Made by a program: the position numbers and the translations under genes | From: Polyrhizophydium stewartii | Taxonomy: Eukaryota; Chytridiomycota; Chytridiomycetes; Rhizophydiales | DNA length: 34,178 nt | NCBI GenBank assembly: GCA_027604665.1 | Contig: JADGIZ010000050.1 | Coordinates: 1 to 34,178, forward strand | Direction: 5' to 3' | Notes under the pieces: generated by a model | Seen by the model: only the letters and a program-made list of their open reading frames with translations | What the model was told of the DNA's origin: nothing | Databases searched by the model: none | In this document: positions 9,247 to 17,113 of the stretch, one piece after another | How positions within the stretch are numbered: position 1 is the stretch's first letter | Layout of the letters: the number at the start of each line of letters is the position of its first letter

Positions 9247-10822
9247 TTAGGCCGCGAGCGAGCGGGCAAACGCAGCCTTCTTCTGGGCAATGCGGTTCTG
9301 GCGCTGCTTGAGGTTCTTGGGCTGCGGCTTGTACGCCTTGAGCTTGGCCTTCTCCTCAGCGGTCAGGGGCTTGCGCTCCTTCTTCTGGGGAGCCGGGTCC
9401 TCGCGGATCTTCTGGTGGGCCTCCTTGTAAATGTCCTCGAGGTCGCCGGGCTCGACGCCGTCCTCAATGTACCTGGCGAACTGGCGGCGGTACGCCTCGT
9501 CGTCTTCCTCAATCAGGTACTCCATGTACTCCGAGACGTGGCCGCCGTAGATGTAGCTGGCGAGCAGCTCGGCGTCGGCCTTCTTCTCCGACTTGGAGTA
9601 GGCGGGGAAGCGCTTCTCGCTGTACGGGATGGCGAGGCCGCCGTCGACGGCGCCCTTGAGGGCACCAAAGATGCGCGAGCCCGTGGTCGTGCGGCGGAGA
9701 CCGACATCGAGGAAGGCGCGGAAGGGGCGCGGGCCGTCCTCGAGGGGCTCAACCTCAAAGAACTCTCCGTCGGGCTCGACGCAGCCCTCGTACTTGTCGT
9801 CAAGGCCGAGCTTCTGCAGCGTGCGGCGGGCGAGCAGCAGACCGGTGGCGTAGGCGGCGGCCCAGTTGGTCAGGCCGTGCTTGATGCCGTAGCGGGGGAG
9901 CTCGTGGGCGTAGGCGGCGGCCAGGACAACGTCGCCCTGGATCTTGGCATAGATGATCTGGGTGATGATGTCCTTGTTGGTGAAGCGCACAACAAAGCGG
10001 TACTTGGGCGAGTTGTACTTGTTCTTGGCCTGCGTCACGAGGCGCTTGCGGGCATAGTAGTCCGTCTTGCCCTCTGCACAGATGCAAGTCCATCGGCGAC
10101 AGAAGCGGTGGGTCAGCAAGCCAGAGTCGCGGCGAACAGCGCCAGTTGGCGCAGAAGCCACGGCAGCGGCGATTCGGCATCGACGGCAGGCATTCTCTCT
10201 TGGCGTCCGGCTCCGGCGCAGGCAGCCATGTCGGGAGATGGCATGCGCAGCATCAGATAGGAGCGAAAGACGATGGAATGGTGTCAACACGATAGTTTCT
10301 GTTGAACTATGCACTATGTTGAAGGTCATCATGCGCTGCAGCGGCCGCGAGATGCGGTCGCCGCCAGACGCCGATGCCGGACACCCAGAGAGCCGCGCAC
10401 GCCGCCGAGAGCCGAGCTGCCGAGGCCGTCTGCACGAAGCACGAGCTGCGATCGTCATGGAGAGCAGGGCATCCCGGCACGCACCGCGGCGGCGACGGTA
10501 CTTGGTCTGGAAGCGCTTGTAGTACGCCTTGTTCTTGACGAGCTTGACAAAAGGCTGCAGGCCGCAGGTGTCCGTCGGCAGAGTCAGCAACGCTGTGTGC
10601 ACAGAGACAGATGGGCCACGAGCAGGCGGATGGACGGCCGGATGGATGGATGGACGGCCGGATGGATGGATGGACGGCCGGATGGATGGATGGGCGCGGC
10701 CAGACGGCGCGCGCACGGACGCTCGCGGGCGATGCGGGTCCGTGTGTGCGTCTGCGTCCGGCCCTGTGATGGGGCTGCCGGGCGACGGCCATGCGAGGGG
10801 GTGGGCGGTCGGCACGCACCAT
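9247..10822 (-). CDS. RPL5: 60S ribosomal protein L5 (uL18)
   Basis: Binds 5S rRNA and joins the central protuberance of the large subunit. Exons: 10822-10820 (the ATG alone), 10554-10485, 10073-9247; exact frame, 299 aa, the usual length. Protein starts [36 protein letters not shown] and continues with [52 protein letters not shown] and [14 protein letters not shown]; the Lys/Arg-rich C-terminal helix is present. Intron 1 (10819-10555, 265 nt) splits the gene immediately after the start codon and holds a 20-nt tandem repeat. Intron 2 (10484-10074, 411 nt) is the second longest fully contained intron in the window and holds a C/D-box snoRNA candidate on the sense strand. The gene is head-to-head with RPL14, 197 bp between start codons. 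Confidence 0.96.
10247..10339 (-). ncRNA. Candidate C/D-box snoRNA in RPL5 intron 2
   Basis: On the RPL5 sense strand a perfect C box ATGATGA (10332-10326) is followed about 69 nt later by a D box CTGA (10256-10253). GCAGC (10339-10335) and GCTGC (10251-10247) flank the boxes and can form the closing stem. GTGTTGA in the middle is one mismatch from a C' box. The 15 nt just before the D box (10271-10257, GTCTTTCGCTCCTAT) pair with ATAGGGGCGAAAGAC, a conserved stretch of eukaryotic LSU rRNA as I remember it, with a single G-U wobble. By the box D+5 rule it would guide 2'-O-methylation of the second G of that GGGG run. Location within a ribosomal protein intron is typical. Expression is not shown. 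Confidence 0.72.
10627..10693. repeat. 20-nt tandem repeat in RPL5 intron 1
   Basis: Unit GATGGATGGATGGACGGCCG (plus strand) occurs as two full copies (10641-10680) with partial copies on both sides. Inside the unit is a GGAT/GATG short repeat. In the RPL5 sense direction it reads as a pyrimidine-rich CATCCATC tract, like the one in RPL14 intron 1. Confidence 0.9.
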
Positions 10823-11019
10823 GTCGAAAGTTTGAGCGGGGAACCAACGCAGCGCAGAGGCAACTCGCCATTGTCGTTGCCGCCCTGAGGACGCTTTTCA
10901 CGCGTGAACTTGCACAAATCAGGCTGCAGCAGCTCGCGGCCGCGTCCTCAGGAATCTGCACCAACGAAAATACTGCCGGCCGCCTTGGAATGCACCCCAC
11001 GAAACCTCCGCCAGCCGCC
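10823..11019. promoter_or_regulatory. Bidirectional RPL5/RPL14 promoter with symmetric elements
   Basis: The 197 bp between two ribosomal protein start codons must drive both genes. It holds an 11-nt perfect inverted repeat, CCTGAGGACGC (10884-10894) and GCGTCCTCAGG (10942-10952), giving each gene the same element in the same relative orientation. A 12-nt perfect palindrome TTCACGCGTGAA (10897-10908), containing ACGCGT, lies between the arms. No TATA box is visible. The regulatory role is inferred from position and symmetry. Confidence 0.6.
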
Positions 11020-12042
11020 ATGGTGCGTGACGCCGACAACCCGCGGGCGACACCCCCCGCCTGCGCGCGGCACCAGCCGGCGACAGGCACACCCGCGATG
11101 GCGTGCACGGATCCATCCGCGCACGCATGCGTCCGTGCGCGCGCCGTGCATCCGCCAGCGCATCCATCCATCCATCCATCCGCCCGTCCACCCGCGGCTG
11201 CCATCGCGACAACCACCACGCCGCCTCGTCTCGGGTCGGCGACACCTGGCCGTGCTCCATGCCGCCGTGCGCCGGGCGGCCACGCCGCTGGCTGCGACAC
11301 TGCGTAGTGTCTGCTCGAGCATTCAGCCTCGCAGCAGCGTGCAGTCGGTGTCGCCGACTCGACCGAGGGCCGCCACTTGTCGCAGATGGCCCGTTGGCAG
11401 CCGGTGGTTGGCTTGTGCGGGATGCGCCTCTCCCATGGCGGCGGCTTCTTTCGCGGCGGCCGCCGCTGATGCTGCCGACGCCGCCGCGCAGTCTTGGCTG
11501 CGGCCTTGCTCTTAAGTGCCCCGAGCGACTGTGGGATCGCTGACCGGTCCATCTCTGCGCAGTCCTTCGCACGACTCGTTGAAGTTGGCCGCGTTGTCAA
11601 CATCACCTTCGGCCCCGACGCCGGCAAGCTCGCCGTCATTGTCGAGATCATCGACCACGGCCGGGTGCTCGTCGACGGCCCGACGACCGGCGTCAAGCGC
11701 CAGGCCCTGCCCTTCAAACGCCTTGCCCTCACGGACATTGTCCTCAAGGCCATCCCCCGCGGCGTCGGCACCGCCCCGCTCAAGGTCGCCATCGAGAAGC
11801 AGGACCTGAACGCCCTGTGGGCCAAGACCTCGTGGGCAAAGAAGATCGCCAAGCGCGCCATCCGCACCAACCTGACCGACTTTGACCGCTACCGCCTTGC
11901 CCAGGCCCGCCGCCAGGTGCGATATGCCCCATTGCACCGCCTCTGATGCTGCCGCTTGTCCGTGTGCTGACGTTGCCACTGCTGTTTGCAGAGGTCTGTC
12001 ATTATTGGCAAGAGCCTGGCCAAGATCCAGAAGTCCCAGTAA
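11020..12042 (+). CDS. RPL14: 60S ribosomal protein L14 (eL14)
   Basis: Large-subunit ribosomal protein. Exons: 11020-11022 (ATG alone), 11563-11916, 11992-12042; exact frame, 135 aa, matching the fungal length. The protein reads [41 protein letters not shown], then [55 protein letters not shown]. Exon 1 was placed at 11020 because the ATG has a strong context (gccgccATGG), is followed at once by GTGCGTGA exactly as in RPL5 (ATG|GTGCGTGC), and is in phase with the acceptor at 11562. The resulting intron 1 is 540 nt, the longest contained in the window. A closer ATG at 11435 reaches a stop without a good donor. Exons 2 and 3 are certain; exon 1 is inferred. Confidence 0.93.
11129..11181 (+). 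repeat. Element in RPL14 intron 1 shared with RPL5 intron 1
   Basis: GCGTCCGTGCGCGCGCCGT (11129-11147) is identical to the RPL5-sense copy at 10722-10704. It is followed by a CATC tandem tract (11161-11181), as the RPL5 copy is followed by its CATCC tract. Both lie in the first intron, downstream of ATG|GTGCGTG, in sense orientation. Confidence 0.8.
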
Positions 12043-12592
12043 ACTCTGAATTCTGCTTCTTGTATTTCCCATTGCTTGCCCCACGAGCTGCAGTTACTGC
12101 CGCCACCGGGCAGTCCCGCTTGCCGCGACATATCTGCACGCTGTGTTTGCGAGTGACGTCGCCCTCAGAATCGTCACCCGATGCCGTCACCGCCAGCGCG
12201 CGTCCTCGTGCTCCTTGCCCACCCGCGGCTTTGTCTCACACGCGGAATCCGCCTTGCTCGGACCCACCCACCTGCCCCTCCGCCATCTTCTCGTCCCCCG
12301 GAAGGCCCGTTTGTTTGCGATGAGCATGTATCTCGGCTTTGCTGTGCTTCCGGCGGACGATCGCTCGGGCTTCTCGGCTGCGATGCGCTCGACAGCGCGA
12401 GATCTGGATCTGGAGGCCGGAGGCGCGCCGTTTGGCCGCGGGCTCTCTGGGGATGGGCTGTCAGCAACGTCCATCGGTTCGTGCGCAGTGACTTGTGCTG
12501 AAGCATGTGAGTGCGCTGTACCCCCTGCCGTTTCCGAGCAGCGCGCATCGCGCCGCTGCCGCCGGATCTGTCCTCGCTGACGGATCTGCCCG
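12043..12592 (+). other. Spacer between RPL14 and the unknown protein gene, with possible 5' exon
   Basis: About 550 bp. I find no RNA gene or repeat. An open stretch from ATG 12320 (MSMYLGFAVLPADDRSG...) runs to a good donor, GCAT|GTGAGT, at 12512. It is in phase with an acceptor at 12650 (caacgacag), which would add an N-terminal exon to the downstream protein. Without a homologue this remains a possibility only. Confidence 0.35.
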
Positions 12593-13534
12593 ATGACAGA
12601 CGGTGCGCCAAAGGCCCTTCGATCCCCGCATGCGGTCTTACCAACGACAGCCCACACCCCTGGCTCGCCGCGCATGGGTGCCAACGAGTCGACGCTCGCA
12701 AACCCACTGCGCCGCGTTGCCGCTGCGGCGACTCGCTGCCTTCCCGTGGACGAGGTCGCGGACAAGCCTGGTCTTGTTGGCGGCGTCGGCTCGCAGCACC
12801 GCCGTCTGCATGCTTCGGAAACACCCGACAGCACCTCCGCGGTGCTCTGCGACAAGGGCGTCGCCCCTATCGTGTGTCCGATCCCCATCAAGGCCATCTC
12901 GATTCAGCTGCTCGAGAGCAACATCGCCGCACCCGCCGTCGAGGAGCTTTATCGGCCCGCATGCACGTCGGCCGACTTTGAGCACCACGCCGGCCAAAAC
13001 TCCCGCTTCGCACACGCCGTCATTCACAGCGACAGCAACCTCCCGCATGCATGCGACGTACCTCGCCCTCGCTGCCCAGACCGGCAGCGCAGCAGCGCCG
13101 CCAACAACAGCCATGGAAGTCGCCACTTGAGCCAGACGGAGCCACTCGAGTCGGACTTGGTTTACGCCGTCGACGATCTGTATGCCACGCCCCCATCGCA
13201 GCCGTCGACGCCCTACACGATGCCGAGAGGCGTCATCGTGCACGTCCCTTCGAGGGAAAGCGGAGGTACTCTGTCGCCCGACTCTGCGTACTCGTTTGCT
13301 CTCTCGTACAGAAGTGCGTCGCCGTCGTCCCGCACGTCGGTCGAGTCGTGCCAGTCGTCGTGGCTCTCGGCGCTCGAGGCTCAGCCCGAGAGCAGATGCT
13401 CACGCCGTGCCACGCCAGCCGCGCATGATGCTATGGGTCAAGACTTTGTTTGTGAGGTTGTCTGCAACAGCCGAGAGCCGTCCTTCTTGCTCGACCCATC
13501 GCTTGCCGTGCGCAAGCGAGTCCGCAGCGACTGA
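12593..13534 (+). CDS. Unknown Ser/Pro-rich, probably disordered protein
   Basis: I do not recognise this protein. The open frame from ATG 12593 gives 313 aa. It is rich in Ser, Pro, Ala and Arg, with SP/TP sites and a poly-Ser-like stretch (YRSASPSSRTSVESCQSSW). No globular domain or membrane segment is evident; the most ordered-looking part is APIVCPIPIKAISIQLLESNIAAPAVEEL. A second in-frame ATG at 12674 would start the protein MGANES, which fits the N-myristoylation pattern Met-Gly-x-x-x-Ser, and this may be the real N-terminus. An upstream exon from 12320 is also possible. Reality of the gene is supported by a long stop-free frame between two genes and protein-like composition, not by homology. 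Confidence 0.5.
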   Translation: MTDGAPKALRSPHAVLPTTAHTPGSPRMGANESTLANPLRRVAAAATRCLPVDEVADKPGLVGGVGSQHRRLHASETPDSTSAVLCDKGVAPIVCPIPIKAISIQLLESNIAAPAVEELYRPACTSADFEHHAGQNSRFAHAVIHSDSNLPHACDVPRPRCPDRQRSSAANNSHGSRHLSQTEPLESDLVYAVDDLYATPPSQPSTPYTMPRGVIVHVPSRESGGTLSPDSAYSFALSYRSASPSSRTSVESCQSSWLSALEAQPESRCSRRATPAAHDAMGQDFVCEVVCNSREPSFLLDPSLAVRKRVRSD

Positions 13535-13773
13535 TCTCGGAGGCTTTGCGCGAGGCTTCTCAGCCAACAACCGATTGTGCCTTGACACTGCCCGGCATCC
13601 GCAAAGCACCTGACAGGATCGCCACGCCCCCTGCACACACCGCATCTCTCCAGCGCGAACTCGCGTCCGCGCGGCCCGCCGTCGCGGGCAAGCTGAACAA
13701 AATGAACGTACATTTTCTGGCGACAAGCTCGGCTGTATTAGGTTCGGCGGCAGGTGTGGCAATCTCAGACATT
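13535..13773. other. Convergent spacer between the unknown protein gene and GCN20
   Basis: 239 bp between two stop codons on opposite strands. Must hold both 3' ends. No canonical AATAAA seen on either strand; nothing else recognised. Confidence 0.4.
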
Positions 13774-16700
13774 TCACTCGTCCACAAGAATGCTCTTCTT
13801 GTACTGCCGGACAACGCCGTCACCAACGCCTACCTTGCCCTCGAAGCGCGTCAGGGTGCCGCCCTCGCACACCCGCACCTCGTTGCACACGGCATCGAGG
13901 AACTGCTCGTCGTGAGACACAATCGCAATGCCGCCCTTGAACTCGCGTAGCGCGGCTGCAAGCGCATCGATCGACTGCAGGCACGAAGAAAGTCAACGCC
14001 TCGCTCCAACGGCGCGCTCTGCTCACAAACAAGCCACACTCACATCCATGTCGAGATGGTCTGGCATTTGCAGCCGCAGCGTCGGTTGTGCAGGTTGCTG
14101 TTAGCGGTCCGTCGTGCATTTGCTCGGCGCCCACGCCGAGGTGCTTACTCGTCGGTTCGTCGAGAATCAGGACGTGTGGGTTGCTCATGGCCATCCAGGC
14201 AAACACGACGCGGGACTTTTGACCGCCGGAAAGCGTGCCGATCGGCTGCAGCGCCGCCATGCCCGACAGTCCAAAGCGACCCAGCACGCGGCGGTACTCC
14301 TCCTCGGGCAGGCCGGGGAACTTGGTCGACAAAAAGTGCACCGAGCTGCCGCCAAGCTCGAGTTGGTCGACATGATGCTGCGAGAACAGCGCCATACGAA
14401 GGCGGCCGTGGCGGTTGCAGATGCCCTTTTGCGGGCTGCTCTCGCCCGTCAGCAGGCGCACCATGGTCGATTTGCCTGCATGCCGAGTGTCAACCAGGAT
14501 GCCTTGATGCCGGGGTTGGGCAAGGCAGTTGCAACTGCGTTGCTCACGCACCGGCACCGTTAGGGCCGACGATGGCAATCTTGGAGTCCATCTGCAAGTC
14601 AAAGCTGAGGTTCTTGAGGATGGTACGCGATGCATCGTAGCCAAACGTGACGTCCGCCATTTGCAGGATCGGCGGCGACAGCTTCTCGGGGGCCGGGAAA
14701 CGGAAATAAACGCTGTCCTGGCCTTCGCCGAGACCCTCCATGTCGTCACTCGGAGGCGGCTCGAGCGGCGGCAACTTCTCGAGGATCTTGATCTTGCTTT
14801 GTGCTTGGGCTGCAGCACGCGATTGGCGTGTCAGATCCTCGTTCGCGTTTATACCAGTCATTGCTCAATGCACGGAACATACCAGCACGCTTGGCATTGT
14901 ATCGCCAGCGGTCGATAAAGTCCTGCAGGTGCTGGCGGTACTGCAGCTGCGACTCGTACTCGCGCAGCTGGTTGCGCTTACGCTCGGCGCGGATGCCGAC
15001 AAAGTTAGAGAAGTTGCCGCGGTAGTGGTCCAGCTGGTTGGCGTGCAGATGCAAGATGTCGGTCGAAACGGCGTCCAGGAACGAGCGGTCGTGGGAAACG
15101 ACAAAAAGCGTTGACGGCCACTTTTGGAAGTATCGCTCGAGCCACACGACGGCAGGGAAGCTGTGTTGCGAGGCGATCGCCAGTCAGCAGGCGTGGCCGC
15201 CCACGCATGCCGGCACAAGGACGCACTCGAGGTAGTTGGTGACTTCGTCTGCAAGCAGCAGGTCCGGACGGCAGAACAACGCTCGCGCGAGAGCAAGACG
15301 CTTGGGAGGCAGACAATCAGCCTTCGCTGCGGAATGGAGCCTGTGTTGGCGGCTCAAATGCACTCACCATACGCCAGCCACCAGAGAACGTCTTGGTGGC
15401 GGCCTGCTGCTGCGCGGGCGTGAAGCCAAGACCGTTAAGGATCAAAGACGCCCTGCAAGCGCGTCATCGGCGCGTTGGAGACGCTGACGGGTGAGCAGGC
15501 TGAAGTGAAAGCATCCCCTCGCGCAACTCACTTGGACTCGGCCTTGTCGGCTTCGATCTCCTCGAGCTTGGCATAGACCTCTTTGAGACGCGCGCTGAGC
15601 GTCGCCGCCTCCTCGGGCGTCGTCGACGCCTTGTTGAGCTTGGAGTTGATCGACTTCTCCTCGCGGAGGAGCGACTCGCGCTCTTCGTCGGCCTCGAGCA
15701 CAGAGCGCAGCGCAGGCGTGTCGTCGCCTGATATCTGCAGAAAGATAGGCGGGACACAGGATGCACCCGTGCGTGTATCCCGTGCCGCATTGGCGGTCAG
15801 CGTCAAGAGGATGCTCGTTCTCACGCAAGACGACGCAACATGCCTCTTGCTCGACGTGCAGCACGCGCAGATGCGACGACACCATGAGCTCCTTGTGCGC
15901 GATGGCGCGCAGCAGCGTCGACTTGCCGATGCCGTTCTTGCCGACGAGACCGTAGCGGCGGCCAAAGCTCAGCGTCAGATTGGCGTTGGTCAGGATCTTC
16001 TTGCCGGCGTACTGGATATCAAAGTTCTCGAGCTTGACATCCTTTGAGCGGCTGTCCGCCGACGCCTGCTGGCGCGCTTGGTTGACGATGATGGCGGGCT
16101 TGACATTGGGATTCCACTCTGGGATGGCGTCCTGGCCGGTGTAGCCTCCGCGGGCAGCCCGCTTCTCGGCGATCTTGCGCTCGGCGTTGCGCAGCTTGCG
16201 CTGGTCGACGGTCGTGCCCGACGGCCCGCGCGACGACATGGCGTGGCGGATGTCGCCGACCTTGGGCGCCTGCGTGAACTCGAGCGTCGACGACGTGGCC
16301 TGGCTCATCGTCATGGACGTCTCGAGCGCCTTGACGCCGCTACCGTTGCTGGCGCCGCTGGCGGCGTGGCCGTTGGCCGAGCCCAGCGCCGCCAGCCGGC
16401 TGCACAAATCGTCCACGTCGTCTGACTCGGCGCCGGCCTCCTCGAGCAGCGGCCCGAGAAAGTCGACCAGCGCCTCGTGCGACTGGTCGTTGGACGGGTC
16501 GCCAAAGTAGCCGACCATCTGCAGGCGCGCGCGGCGGCCGGAGAGCGGACACGGGCGGCCGCGGGCGGCCGCGGGCAACGGATACAGCGTCGGCCGCAGC
16601 AGCACATTGAGCGGCCGCGACGCAAAAGAAACCGGTCGGCCGTCAGCGCTGCGCGGCCGCGGGCGGAGGGAGGCGCGACCGCGGGCATCGGGCCGCTGGC

Positions 16701-16826
16701 CGGCATGGCCCGCAGCCGCGGACGGGCGTGGTCGCGGCGGCGCTCACGCACATAGTCGAGCGTGTCCCGATCCACCGAGGGCACGAGGCCCAGCAGCAGT
16801 CGCTTCGCTTCTGCGGCGGATGCCAT
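13774..16826 (-). CDS. GCN20: ABC-F ATPase, GCN20/ABCF3 type
   Basis: Cytosolic ATPase that acts with GCN1 on stalled ribosomes to activate GCN2; no membrane domain. Exons: 16826-16752, 16518-15844, 15734-15532, 15452-15368, 15300-15227, 15160-14883, 14809-14552, 14475-14149, 14060-14044, 13974-13774; exact frame, 730 aa. First ABC domain: [24 protein letters not shown], coiled arm [16 protein letters not shown], [16 protein letters not shown] and [12 protein letters not shown]. Second: [48 protein letters not shown] and [24 protein letters not shown]. Intron 2 (15843-15735) appears to be GC-AG. Exon 9 is a 17-nt microexon. The first Walker B region has Val where Pro is usual. The N-terminal region before the first cassette matches ABCF3 rather than ABCF1/2. 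Divergent from the ABCB gene, 287 bp between starts. Confidence 0.94.
14044..14060 (-). other. 17-nt microexon of GCN20
   Basis: ACCATCTCGACATGGAT, flanked by ATGCCAG and GTGAGT. With the preceding A it encodes NHLDMD, the invariant D-loop of the second ABC cassette, and continues in frame into SIDALAAAL. Flanking introns are 88 and 69 nt. Confidence 0.85.
15735..15843 (-). other. GC-AG intron in GCN20
   Basis: Donor GAG|GCATGT (intron starts at 15843) and acceptor TTTCTGCAG (ends 15735), 109 nt. Joining gives [12 protein letters not shown], the same length as the family and keeping the conserved Gly. The competing GT pair (GCAT|GTTGCG to ATATCAG) would give EQEACDDTPAL, one residue short and lacking that Gly. 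Confidence 0.7.
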
Positions 16827-17113
16827 TCCAGAGGAAAGATCCGGGCGTGGACTGGTCACCGCCCTTGGCCGGTGTTTGTTGGCCAGCACCCCCGACGCAT
16901 GCGACTGCGGGCGTGCACGCACCACTCGGCATCACCCACGCACCCGGTGTGCTGGCGGCCCCACCCCCAACCCCGCGTGCACGCCCATTGGTCCGCCGCG
17001 GCCGCCAATGGCTTGAACGGCCAATCGAAGCGAGCGGATGAATCGCATCCAGCAAGTCCATCGACGAGCACAAAAGCCAGTGTTTCCCTCGCCGCCGCTC
17101 AACGCAGCCAGCA
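16827..17113. promoter_or_regulatory. Divergent promoter region between GCN20 and ABCB
   Basis: 287 bp between opposite start codons. Sequence is GC-rich with no clear TATA box; nothing else recognised. Confidence 0.5.

Noticed and set aside
9415..10260. Plus-strand open frame of 281 codons rich in Val, Leu and Gly
   Set aside because: Exact antisense of RPL5 exon 3; composition mirrors the codon bias of the real gene.
10627..10693. Tandem 20-nt repeat considered as a CRISPR-like array
   Set aside because: Units are directly adjacent with no spacers, in an intron of a eukaryotic gene; a minisatellite.
11435..11516. Alternative RPL14 start at ATG 11435
   Set aside because: The frame reaches a stop before any good donor, while ATG|GTGCGTGA at 11020 matches the RPL5 arrangement and is in phase.
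10309..11870. Long open frames on both strands across the RPL5/RPL14 promoter and introns
   Set aside because: They run through splice sites and the CATC/GGAT tandem repeats; the repeats merely lack stops.
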